Shown: positions 50,846 to 62,932 of the stretch, piece after piece
How positions within the stretch are numbered: the stretch's first letter is position 1
Layout of the letters: every line of letters starts with the position of its first letter
NCBI RefSeq assembly: GCF_021155775.2
Contig: NC_060233.1
Coordinates: 36,115,077 to 36,179,076 of the forward strand
Reading direction: 5' to 3'
DNA: 64,000 nucleotides
DNA from: Neodiprion pinetum
Lineage: Eukaryota; Arthropoda; Insecta; Hymenoptera; Diprionidae
Translations under genes and position numbers: made by a program
The notes under the pieces: generated by a model
Database searches by the model: none
Told to the model about the DNA's origin: nothing
The model's input: the letters and a program-made list of their open reading frames with translations, nothing else

Positions 50846-53800
50846 GTCTCCTGATCCTCTTCCTCTTCCACATCAGAAATAAACGACTACCACCGATATT
50901 ATATACCGCGCAAATATACAGGCATCAGATCTGCGCCTCGGGTAGGAATAGAGGGTCGTCAAAATGTCAGAGAATATTGGCCTCGGAGTAATAACAGCTT
51001 TCACGGATTTGCTACGATTGACCTCTTCGGCGAATCTACGGAACTCGTGTTCATGGGGAAATTTTTATAAAATCTCAACAACGATTTTTCCGTTGTCTTG
51101 AAAATTCCTAAGAACAACTTAACCTAAGATTTCCTTCTTCCCTGAATGGTTTTATGTAATTGTAAAAAAAATGCCGATTTACGAGTATACGTTTCTAAGA
51201 GAAAAATTTGAAATTTCGAAAACGACATGTTCCACATTTTTTTGGACAACGCATCAAATTCCTCAGTACCGAAACCGGTATAAAGTACCTGGAGAGATGA
51301 GACAGGGTGGTAAATCCGCCTTACGTGCCAGACTTCATTGTGGTCCGGCCCCTCCTGACATCCTCGGACCTCGTCCTGGTGTAGATCTCAAGATATCGGA
51401 GTCCGTACTGTACTCGGTATACATTCCCTCCCGCCATCCCGTTCACGGCCGGTCCGCGGCTTGCTAATGCCCCAGTTTATAAGGGTTATCTCAACGCCGG
51501 ATCCTCGACGAAGCGAGAAGCCTGAAGATAGCCAGAGACCCTCGAGAGCGAACTCTTCTTCCTTTTATTTCGGCGTTGAAAGGGTAGAAGACGGGGGGGT
51601 GGAAATTCGTAGACAATTTGTTTTGGCGCGGGGCTAGAAATCCGGTACAGGAAAGTAAGCCGCGGTTTAATTACCGTGGGTTCGGCTGATAATTTATTGC
51701 CGCGAAATCTGCACCGGTGGCAATTCGATCAGATAAAAACCCACGACCATAAACCACGGCGTCATATAAAACTCCTTTTATTCGTTGGCCCTCGGACCCG
51801 CGCGGTCGCAAAGCATCCTTTTTCCCATACCTACACGCATGCACGCATGCACGCTCCTCCGCTCTCTCCTCTCACCTCACGCCGGCTCCGCAGCCTCCGC
51901 GCTCTCTCTTTCTCTCTCCTTCTTTCCCTCCGTCATCTCCTTCTCCATCGTGGACGTGCGTCCTGCCCGCGGCCGCCCACGCGCCGACCCGGTGCCCTCC
52001 CATACCATGCTGGGCACGGGGTACGCATACTCATAACCCGAGACATCCATCCAGTGCACGATATTGCTGCGCGGGCCGAACCCTAGGTCCGAACGCCGAA
52101 AGATCTGATGGTTTTTATGTACCGACCGACGGGTCGCATTCCACTTCTAATTCCCTTTGTACGTACCACGGTCGTTGCGTGTACCTGTAGTCCTAATGGG
52201 AGCGGGAGGATCGCCGCGGAATGCCTCGTAGGTCGCAGCCGCTACGATCACGGGTGCAGAAAACGCGGAAACGAAGGTGCACGGATATTATTACGCTACT
52301 ATGCGGCATCGTGCTGCACGATCGTCGAACCGCGCCTCGCAAATAAATTCCCAGGAAAAATATGTACGTCCGGATGGCCAGGTGGGTGGAATCGATTGGT
52401 CCAGTAACCGAGGTTGTCTTCATAATTCAGAGCGCCGTTCCCCGTTTCTCGCCGCCTTCGTACCAACTCTCTCGAAGCGCCCGCGGTTTAATTTACTTGC
52501 GAGCCAGAGGAGATGGAGGAGCAGGTCGGCAGATGTGATCATCTCTGATTCGGTTTCTCCTTGCGCATACCGCGGCCGTGGCTCGTGCTACCGAGATATT
52601 CCTCGGAGCCAACGATAAATCCCGATTTTAATGCGCGCGGAGATTACGCTTAGCCAATTCACGCGTGGGATTCGAACGATGACGGTGTCGTTCATTGTTA
52701 CCCGGATTTTCTCCGCAATTTATTCGGAGGTGACGTACTATTTGAGAAAATAATTGGAAGGGAGAAGTCGATACGAAACAAATTTACTCTCTTTACGTAT
52801 CTTTTTTTCAAATATCGGTAGTCGTTGGCTATTCCGGAAGCATTTAACCGCCACGCTTTCAGGAATTATATCAAGACTCCATTTTCAAGTTAGCCTTTGG
52901 TTTCACCAATGTAACCTCTGGCAAAAGTTCCGAAAGCGAACGGTTCTGCGGTTGCCAGTCAAAGAATCCGCAAAACAGCGACTTAAATGATCTGGCAATT
53001 ATTTGGGAAAGGTAAGAAGTGTGCGGCGGGTCATTTCGAGGATTCAATTTGCAATTATCATTCATTCCCGGAGATTGAATTCACTAATTACTGACCCAGA
53101 AAGAGGCACGAGTTTGTGATTGGCGTCGCAAGTGAAAAACCGGATCTCTCCTTTCTTAACTCGGCAATAATTTTAGTGATTCACATAAGATAGCGTGAGA
53201 AATTATATCCATACCAATAAGGAGAAACAAGTCGCGAGATACGGATTGCAAATTTGCGCTCTAGCAATCGTCGGTCGTGTATCCAATTTCCGGTCGAAGA
53301 GTTATTGGGAGTTAGCGCCTGGCACGTGTCGTATTAAATGCGAAATCCTACCTTATCATTTACTTACGGTGAGGTGATATCAATCGCCTGTATAATCACA
53401 CGTGACGCACGTCAATCTACGATAATTTCAGCTCGCGACGTTCCACGTATTACAGCTACTTCATCGGAGTTCCTCGAGGCGATCACTCGCTTCTCGATCA
53501 CCACGTGCAACATAGCTGCTGACCGTAATCGTGCTATCTTCAGGGATAGCAAGTGGCACGTAAAAAGCTCTGGCCAAGAAGCACTTCTACATACCTGAAA
53601 CATGTCAGCACACGTCGTTTAATTCAGAAGTGCTCAGAGACGAAGAAAACAAATTAGCATACCGTTTAAAATAACCACCAATTACCAGTCTGAAAATCAT
53701 AAGCAGCTCATTTATTTTGACTGCAGATTTCACATTTTTCGAAATATCAGTGAAAGCGAATGACAACTAGTTCCCGCCTGTAACTTTGGCAGACTGTGTT

Positions 53801-56800
53801 CACCCGTACGCGATATATTCAATTCTGAATACCGTCGAAGTATTAAAAAAACATTTCAATAATGTACTGCAGTCTCTACACCGAAAGTCAGCGACAGTAT
53901 CTGTAATTCAAGAACGCTTGTTCATCTCGCGTTATCGTATTGCTCGAATCCCTGGGATGTTGAGAGGGTCGTGAACCACGAATATCCCTGAACTTCACTG
54001 CGCATGATTTGCCTCAAGGAATGCTCGTCCAGGCTCCTTGGCTTCACGGTGCAAGGCTACATCCAGCCGCAACACATCGCTGTACATACATATACTTCAG
54101 CTTTGATGCATTGGTTAATTTTGCAACTATTTGCGGATCATGCGGGAATTGCAAATGGCAGACCTTGACGACCTTGACGAGGTTCAAGTGCTTCGTGAAA
54201 TGAAAAGTAGTGTGCGTTGTCAGCAGTTGCTCACACTGTGTCCATGTATGCACACGTAATGTGTCACACCTTGCACCGGCTTCTGAAATCGCGGCCATGA
54301 TCGCATGCACGCGTTAGTCAACGCTTCGATGCAAAAAAAACGTGATATCGCGATTACCATCGCGATCATCGCTGCAGTTCCTCCACGTTTCAATCGTTCG
54401 TTTGTTTAGTCTCTGCAATGTACGTGCAAATCACGTCTCGGCTTGACTACGACGATCGGATTGACTGTGTGCAGATAAGCGGCTGATTCGTGCCGGGGTA
54501 TTTTGATCCCCAGTTAACATTGCATACCTTAATCGCGCTGTACTTAATACCCACTCAGACGTCTGGCCGCGATAAGGCTCGACTCGCTAAACTAATTGCT
54601 TCTAGTGTCGTATATTCACTCCACGCTGTACGGTAGGCGACAGTGTTGCCTGAACCTACGCAAAATTGTTATCATAATTTACGATGAACGATTTAACTCA
54701 GTCAATTATAATACCCGGATATAAAACCATGCTCGATATTGGCAGGCACGAGGCTTGGCAATTATTAGTCGATGCAAGATTAAGGGAGCAGACGTCAACG
54801 CAACAGTGTATAAAATAAACGGGCAGATTAAAAAATTGGGAATTGCGAATTGAATGATTGAGAAACGTGCCTGTACTGCAGGACCTGCGATTTGTCCTTA
54901 TTATACCCTTCGCTAGATTTTTCAGACCCAAATATGCAGTTTCTATTACGCGTACTCACACCGTCCGAACGTCAAGTAATTCATCTTGACGAAAAGTTCG
55001 CGTGGAAATTAACATCAACTAAATTGTACGTTCCCGTGCGTTGCAATTCCCATCACGAATATATATTCGCAGCCGTGGTTTGAATTCTTGGTACGTAAGA
55101 CTTGAAGTCGGTAATGGGCAAAACCAATACGCAATTTCACGGGAAATTGGGGAGCGGGACATAATACGCATACACAATAAGGGTGTGTGCGGTGAGAAAA
55201 ATAAATAACGCGATATCGAAGCATCCGGCTTCTCGGGGCGAGACGCAAAAGGCGTCGAGCCAATTTGCGGTACGCCGTGAATGTTTCATTATAACTACCG
55301 ATCTAAGAGCTCCCGAGGGCTACCGAATTTCGGACGGCTGTCTACACCCGCCACCGACTTGCCCCGCAGCAGCCGACTGCATATAACCGTTGTGTAATTG
55401 AAATCCGCTCCATCTCGGAACGCGAGATGACTTCCGACCGCAAATTGTTCGCGCGGGTTCAGCTCTTTCTTTTAAAATGTAATTTATGTAGCTTAATATA
55501 CTTTCGCGGAGCGAAAAACGCCCGAGCAAGTATTCGCAAGGAACAGTTGGCGGGTAGAAAGAAATGTGCAGAAGAAAAGGAATAAGATATTAAATTAAAA
55601 AATGTATAATCGTATACGTATACTCGAGCTACGAATGTTACGTGGCTACAAGAAGTAATCCCGCATGGTCGCGACGTGATAAGTCGACGTAATTCGACCT
55701 AAAATATTTGAAAAATATCCACAAAAGCCCGAAGAATAGCTCGAGTATTATGATATATTGTGATATTTAAGATGATGCATGGTCGGAGGGGCAAGGAACA
55801 GGTCCAGCCATGGGAATAGCGGAGAGAAGAGGATCTTTTGTCCAGGATAACGCCGATACCTTCGCCTCCGTGGCGTGCAGAATATCGGGTGTAAAGTCTG
55901 ACGCGATAGGGGTCGCGGATTAGGCGAAATCTGTGCCGAGATTTTGTTGGCCCCGTAATAAGCTCGGCACCGCGGGCTTTCGGGAGCTTATACACTATTC
56001 GGTGCGATATCTCGTGTTTCAAAAAGTGCCGAGTGCGGTGGACGTGGTCGACGGTAATCGCGTGCGGAGCGAGCGAAGCGATGGAGATTACGAAGCGTGC
56101 ATGGCGGTGTAATATTCGTCGGAGGTTAAAGTTATCCTGACAGATATTTTCTGGTCGGGTATCGATAAATCGCGGGACCGTGGCTCGATATGATACCCGA
56201 GTAGTTTCGGTTTGGGTGAAAAATTGAGGTCTAGGAAAGGAGGATGGCCCGGAGCGAGCCTTTCCTTAAGCATCCGAATACGTACCCTTGTATATTCCTT
56301 AGCGCCAACACGGATTTATTATTCTTAACTTATTGCTCTGTCAGGATTTCTTAAAGAGGCGATTACTCCTTTCACGGGTGTTAAAAATTGCCCGAGCCAC
56401 GGGATGCGATTCCGAAACGTCGAAACGCTGCCAGCTTCCCTGATCTCTCTCCGTCTCGTTCCCTCTCGCGCCTTCTCTACGATCTTCTCGTCGTGTACCG
56501 AAATAACGGCCGACGATTTTTTCGTCTCAATCACCCCCGTTCATAAATATTCACTACGATCCTAATTTCTCCCCTCGTTTTTTATGCCTCTACATTGGAT
56601 ACCGCGTGTATACCTACAACGCCTACGAAGACTTCTCCCCCTCGTACCTACAACACCTTTCGCTTATAGTTCGCGCAGGTGTGTTCGGCACTGACAACTA
56701 CGCAACGAGAACGTGCTCAGCTTTACCTTATAAGGTTCGATCCCGTCCCAGTCGCTTTAAATGCATCGCCGAGGACCGAAGGAAAGATACTACTCAACTA

Positions 56801-57517
56801 CTCACACGTCGTACGCATTCGTATGGACGATATCAGTATCATTGTCAATGTCAGCGGAATCGACCTCACGGCTTACACGTGTCGTTGGATTCGCCTTCCA
56901 AATACTCACGTACGTTCGTGCGATCTTCAGAGTGAAATGTCATTGATTTTATCGACATGTAAATAAAACACGAGACGGCACATCTTCTGTGAATACAAGT
57001 TTGGCCTGCAGATTTTCAGCAACGACTGTCGGAGGTTTGCGGATGTCCTGCAAGGAGTCCCGGGGTCGTAAAGGTTGTCGCACAGATATCTATAGGGAGA
57101 ATGAGAGAAAAAGAGGAGGGACACCTGGGAGAACCTTTGAATTAGCAGAGCGTGGCGATTGGAAAGAAATGCGAGGCGCTTTTTGTTTCACGGTCACGCG
57201 TGCCTGGTTTCGAGGCGATGTCGCGGTCGGAGGCCCCAGTTCGAGTTGGCCGAGGTATTTTCGAGCGGCGTCGGTCCCCCGGGGACCGGTCCCACAGATA
57301 ACCTCTATCTGCCAAAAGGCACTCGGCCCTCTTCTTTGGATGATTTTTGGACAAAAGGAACTATAATACGACTCGCCCGCGAAACAAAGGCAGGTGCAAA
57401 ACGAACCGCGGCCAGCTAATCGCCTCGCGGATAAGGAAACAAGTTTCTTCCATTCGCGATTATATTACTGTAGGAGCTATGCGTGTGATATGTCGCCGTC
57501 GCAAAACCGTTCCACAC

Positions 57518-58262
57518 TCAACTATTTGTTCGGTTCCTTGCCTTTTTATGATCGAGATTTAAGCTATAAAACGAATTCAAACCATACAAATGTACCCTTG
57601 TCACCTGATTTACAATTAACGATAGACTTTCTAAGCTGGTTAATTTCAGAAACAATTTCTGTTCGATGACAGATGATTTATTGTGGTTCATGTTCGGCGT
57701 TTTTAATTTTACCAATTGGCCAAAAACTCCCAACAGAAACATGAGATATATTATTTTCGGCGAAAGACAAATACTCCAAGTTGAATGGACAGCTCGACGT
57801 ATGTTCCCCGCTCAGCGAAGTAAGTTCATTTTTTTCGATGGAAGGATTTTGCAGTTTATTTAAATTATCAAAAGTTCCGTGTTTTATATCCGACAAATTG
57901 AGTATTTTAATTAATTTCAATAAAAATAAAATAATTGACAGATCGAGTATTTTCAAGTTTCTGGTATAGTTGAAGGCGTCGCTTTCTATTAGTGAAATCC
58001 TATTACCGGATATGGACAAGGTTTCTAGTCTCTCAGTTTTCTGTAGCATCAATGATGAGTCCGAGCAATATCTGATACAGATGCTACGAATTGCATTCTA
58101 ATCCAGCTGAAGGTAGGTCACTGCTGATAGCTGCGTTGTATCTAATTCAAAAATTCCGCAATTCTTCATATAAAGGTTGGTCACGGATGGAGCTATCTGT
58201 TTCAGGGCCGCCGTCGTTTCTCTGGGCTTTCTTATCGGGTTATAGGACAGGTTAATTGCTCA
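57518..58262 (-). pseudogene. Leucine-rich-repeat protein gene remnant with in-frame stop and frameshifts
   Basis: From 58256 the minus strand reads INLSYNPIR, then NLYMKNCGIFEL and VTYLQLD, then TAG at 58100-58098, then NAIRSI. The stop sits inside the canonical L-x-L-x-x-N-x-I repeat core. The same frame continues through LETLSISGNRISLIESDAF and LEYLSFAENNIS. At about 57,725-57,740 the repeats move to another frame (FGQLVKLKT, LTSLESLSLIVNQVTRV), which ends at 57518. At least four or five repeat units are visible. No ATG precedes the first repeat. The family (Toll-like, chaoptin-like or other secreted LRR protein) cannot be told. Assembly errors could mimic a single lesion, but a lost start, a stop and a frameshift together argue for decay. 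Confidence 0.7.
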
Positions 58263-58354
58263 CCTATTTTCAGCAACTCCAGATGAAGGAAGTTAAGCGA
58301 TCAGACGAAGTTGATGACGTGGTATTCACTGCTGAACTGGCTATAATGGGTGAA

Positions 58355-58388
58355 GAATGAAACTGGACTGACGACTGCCGCTTTTATA
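58355..58388 (-). promoter_or_regulatory. Core promoter: TATA box plus initiator upstream of the LRR remnant
   Basis: TATAAAAG occupies 58388-58381 on the minus strand and TCATTC (matching TCAKTY) occupies 58360-58355. The initiator A at 58358 lies 30 bases after the first T of the TATA box, which is the canonical insect spacing. The LRR remnant begins about 100 bp downstream. AATAG|GTGAGC about 95 bp after the putative start site resembles a splice donor and may mark an untranslated first exon. Confidence 0.5.
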
Positions 58389-59086
58389 GCCCGTAGATTT
58401 CACATGCTTATAAGTTGGAAAATGCTGATTCTTTAGAATTTAGAATACAAATCTAAAAACTCCGGGAACAATGTAACGGATGACTTGATAGTATGGGTGG
58501 GACCAAAGTCGGAATGAGGTTTTCTGAATAATATTGACGATGTAGTGATAAAAGGCCCCAAGCAAACCGAAACCGATAAACATAAATTCAGGCACACTGT
58601 TAAAAATAATTTCTGTCGGAAATTTACAACAAACATATAGAAGACATTATTTTTAATAGTGAATTTACTACACATATGGTAAGTCATTTCAAAATCAAAA
58701 TTCTGATACTTATCGCATGTGAATTTTTCCTCAGATAGTAGCGCTCATATACACCAAAAATCTTGGACCTATAGATTTTATTACAATTCAAGTAAAAATG
58801 TAAAAAAATTTGGGAATTGTTTTTGAATTATTTGAAGTTGATTCAAGGGGCGGTCCGGAAAAAATTCGTCACCACCCTAATATATACAGAGAGAGAGATA
58901 GAGAACGAGGGAGCCTGGTGGCCTGAAAACTGAAAAAATACCATCCCCTCGTTTCATAGAAATTTATGTACTCTGGACTAAAGCTGAGACGCGAGCGGGT
59001 ATCCGTGCCTCGTATGAAAATATGAAAAATCTGAAAAATATGCATAAATCCCATTGGACACGGGAGTTATTAGAACCTAATGCGGT

Positions 59087-59106
59087 GGCGGCGGCGGCGG
59101 CGGCGG
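59087..59106. repeat. (GGC)n microsatellite
   Basis: GGC trinucleotides, 20 bp, in CpG-rich non-coding sequence. Confidence 0.9.
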
Positions 59107-59335
59107 ACAGACACGGGGATAGTGGAATGCCGTTGATATTCATATTTCAAAGCCGGTTGGAGATATGAGCCGGGTAAACGGCGTCTAATCGCGGCACTTA
59201 GCGTCGTTTTGGCCGCGTAATATCCGACAACGAAGGGGAAAAAAACGTCGGGGCGCACGCAGGTGAAGATGAGGCCGGGACGAGGGCGCAGCCACACCCC
59301 CGTTCCTCCAGGCCTCGTGAAAAATCGAGGGTGAC

Positions 59336-59370
59336 GGGGGGAGGGCGAAGAGCGGGGTGGGGTGGAGGGG
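59336..59370 (+). other. G-rich tract, possible G-quadruplex
   Basis: G runs of 6, 3, 4, 4 and 4 lie within 35 bp, with loops of 1, 8, 1 and 4. The motif is consistent with quadruplex formation. No adjacent gene suggests a role. Confidence 0.4.
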
Positions 59371-62300
59371 AAGGACCGACCCAGACGGCTGACCCTCGGA
59401 CCATAAAGATTCGTAGTATCGCGCACGATTCCTACGGGCCATAAGCATTTGTCCCGGACGCAGGATGCGCCGGTTATCTGAGAGCTGGTAATGCCTGTAA
59501 CCTAACACTGTGCTGCGCGACAGACAGATAGCGGACCTTCCAGAACAATGCCTCACACGTGGACGACATTTATCCTCGAAGGACGACCGAAACGACCGCA
59601 TATAGCATCCCCGGCGCTCCTAGGGGACGCTGATTTCCCGCGCTGTTAAGACGACGACGCGTCGCGATCCTAACGACCTCCGCAAGATACCCGGAATAAG
59701 GGTGTTGGGAGGAAGGAATGGTGCCGTTTTCCACCGCGCGAGGATCGTCTTGCTCTCCTGGACACGGATTATCATCGTTTTCAATTACTTAGCCTAGCTC
59801 TGTTCGATTCGGGGCATTGTATTAATTGCTCGTTAACGCGTTCCGAAATAACTGCAGGGCGGTGATTTTTTTGTTGTCGAGAAGAAAAGTGATAAACGTG
59901 CATTGGTAAGTGAAGAGATAGGCAAAGTTAAATAGAATATGCGTCAGTTTGGGATCCTAAAGCCTACACAACGTCAGACCTCGCGTCGCGATCTGATCGC
60001 TGTCCAGTAGACGACGTTTTACGAGCGATTAAATACATAAATAGCCGATTCATCAACGACGAGTAAAAGGGTCCGCGGTATACCGGAGGCGTATAAAGCC
60101 GGGATGGAAAGAGCGAGAGAGAAAGAAAGAGAGAGAATCTGGGCGTAAAACACAGACGCGGACATGATTTTAACCGTGCGGGACAAGCGCATTAGCTCGG
60201 CCGAACGGCCTACATGCATTGTGTATGTAGCCACCCTCCCTCATTTGAATATTTTATTGTTACTGCTTTTCAATAGCGCGGTGCAGCTCGCTTGGGTACA
60301 CCGCTGATAGGTTGTAGAGGAGTTTATGATAGTCTTTAGGCAATTCAACGCGCTAACGCGACCGCGGCAAAAGGACCTTCACCTGTTTAATGCCCCTGCA
60401 CGGAGCCCCGAATCCCAGCCTAAATGCTTGAAAGCCGGTCGGCCTTAATTTGATTCAACTTTTTCGGGTATAATATGAGTTCTTTTCTATTTCTTGTACA
60501 CACATTGGTGTATGTATGTTTGTTTTAACCAATGTTACACAAATACCGCACCTATGCGTGTATATACCTGTTCAAAAGTGAGGCAGTTCACGCTTCCGTA
60601 CAGCAAAGACAAGGACCAACGACCGTCCCGGTCTCTGGTCTTGAGTGGATCGTTTTAAGGGTGCACTTCCGGGAGCGTGAACTCGGTGATTAGAAAGCAG
60701 CGTTTTCTGGCCAGAAATTTGACGCGGAATTTCCGAAATCTCTCCCCGGCACTTTACCTCGGTCCATGATCCCCGCGGCGCCCGACAATGACCGCAGCGC
60801 GATCCTTGCGTCCGGAGATCCTGGGGCAAACAATGCTCAGGAGTCACGTGCGGCAGCTAGCCGAGGGTGACGACGGATTCAAACCAGCCGCCGGGGTGTC
60901 AACCCCTGGGACCGCGGCTCTCTCGACTCTCGAGTGGCCGGAAATCGACGATTGTCCCCGGTAATTACCGATCCCCGAGTCCTTCGGAGCCGGAACGAGG
61001 AGGCAACCACTTAAGGGTGGAAATATTACCGCGCTTCAAGTCTGGATGCATGCTTTCGGAAAAGTCACTTCCTGTCCGTAGAAATGAAGCCACAAGTGCC
61101 AAAACTAAGGGAGAATCGATTAGGTGAGTGATTATCGTCAAAGTGCTTTCAGCCGTCACGTTCGCACACTGTCAAGCTAAAAAGTTCAGAATACAAAAAG
61201 ACCCAGTGTCAGCTTCTTCCAAGTTCTTTTACGCACCGATCATTCAGGATTCAAGTCCGGTTCTGGGATGTTTCAGAGAAGATGTTATTCGAACAGTTTG
61301 AACATTCTTGCGAAAGAATCGACGCGCGATGTCGAGGGGAGGAAATCGGCATTGAAAAGTGACGATAAGCCGCGGTGACTGATTGTGCGAGGATAGAAGC
61401 AACGCGTATTCGATCCACGTTTCAAGGGTTTCCGTAGGCCTGCCGCTGAATCGTCGCGACGGACGTCAGGCTTCCGCCTCGAAAGCACCTTAACCCTCGG
61501 CCTTTCGGGTGCAGATAGGGTTATCTCTAGGCGCGGCCCTCGGGGGACCAGAGGGGACCAGCCGCGCCGAACCGAGACACCCACGCAGGTGGGACCACAC
61601 ACGACGGTCCCGTCATTTGTCGGACACCGTTCGAGGATGTCGAGTCGCGCGCGCATGCGATACATGCCATTGTACACTTCTTGGCGCTGTCCCGCGGCGC
61701 GTCCTTTCCCTCAACCCTTCCTCCCTTCCTTCGGGACGCCCGCAACTTTACGGCGTCGGTCGATCGCGTGTGACACGGGCGCGGTTCGCCGGCTCGCTTC
61801 TCTCCGCAGCGTTAAGTGCGTCGCGTCGCGTGTAAGGGATGCCTCGCCGATGCGAACGCCGCTGCTGATAGGCCGACGCCACGGCTGCGAGTTACCGAAA
61901 CACGAAACGCATAAATATCGCCGACCCGCCATCGTGGGAGTAAACAGCTCGCGTTAGTCGATCGGCAGCTGGATCGGGTCCAATGCCTCCGGATATACAG
62001 CTGTACGCTATCTCCGTTAAACCCTCGATTTCAATTTTCGCCTTGGACGATAGTGCGACATTCTTTTCTCCTCTTATCGATAGCTACTTTAAAAGGTGTG
62101 CGCCACAAGCTTTGACAGGGCTTAATCTGACTCTTTCGGGCGTAGAACCTTCTCACACTCCGTGCATGAGTATCGAAGAAGAATTCAAAGTGCAAGAATT
62201 TATCTCGCCTTTTTTCGCTTCGACGACAAACATGAACGGGCTTACCTAATCCTATAAATGATGAAAATCGCTTAAAAAACTGTTAGGATTTGTTGCATCC

Positions 62301-62510
62301 CTCGTTCTTACGCGATACTTAGAAGGTTACCAATTTACGTTGCAGCGTCTTCGCAAGTTTAATCAAAGTCGAAAGCTGACCAGAAACAATACTCCGGGAG
62401 GCGCGGAGATATCAATCTACAAAGATGTTAAGGACCTGAGGACCGCGTATTTATAATCCTTACGACAGAGAGGGTGGAGCAAGGCGAAGCAAGGCGAGGC
62501 CGAGAGGAAA

Positions 62511-62546
62511 GACGAGAGACGAGAGACGAGAAGACGAGAGACGAAC
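62511..62546. repeat. GACGAGA tandem array
   Basis: Four to five diverged copies of GACGAGA. A related GCAAGGCGAA duplication lies just upstream (about 62479-62498). Confidence 0.8.
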
Positions 62547-62894
62547 AGCCGAGACCGACGGGCAGTGGGCAGCCCAATTTATATTGCGTCTGAGGGACAT
62601 CGCCGATTAATCCTTGGGGACCCGCAGGACCACCCAAGTGAACCTAACACCCTTTTCCTTGCTTCGCTTCGCTCTCGGGACACCGGTCGTGTGTCGTCCC
62701 GAGTTTCGTTCACTTTCGAGATTTAACCGTTCGAGCCTCGACGAACCCCTGCGCCAGAAAATTGTCCCGATTTTCACGGGCGATTCGAAAATTCCTACAG
62801 CGACTCCCCAAGGCTAACAATATAAGTGAGGCCTGGTACGGTTATATGAATATGATATTCGTGAAGCATTTTTAGTTTTGAATATATAGTTACT

Positions 62895-62932
62895 TGTGTG
62901 TGTGTGTGTGTTTTTACCCCCCCCCCCCCCCC
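62895..62932. repeat. (TG)n followed by a C16 homopolymer
   Basis: TG dinucleotides at 62895-62911 are followed by a short T run and sixteen consecutive C at 62917-62932. The homopolymer length is prone to sequencing error. Confidence 0.9.

Larger units (their letters stand above)
43881..57517. other. Gene-free stretch with microsatellites
   Basis: Besides the listed arrays, it holds one protein-like fragment at 45137-45557 with a frame change (see findings). There is CT-rich sequence near 51,900-51,950. No complete gene is supported. Confidence 0.45.

Noticed and set aside
56725..56745. GGTTCGATCCC, a tRNA B-box-like sequence
   Set aside because: The flanking bases do not form a T-arm stem, and no A box or cloverleaf can be drawn upstream.
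60860..60895. Reverse-strand B-box-like GGTTTGAATCC
   Set aside because: The T stem does not pair and no anticodon or D arm is found at the expected distance.
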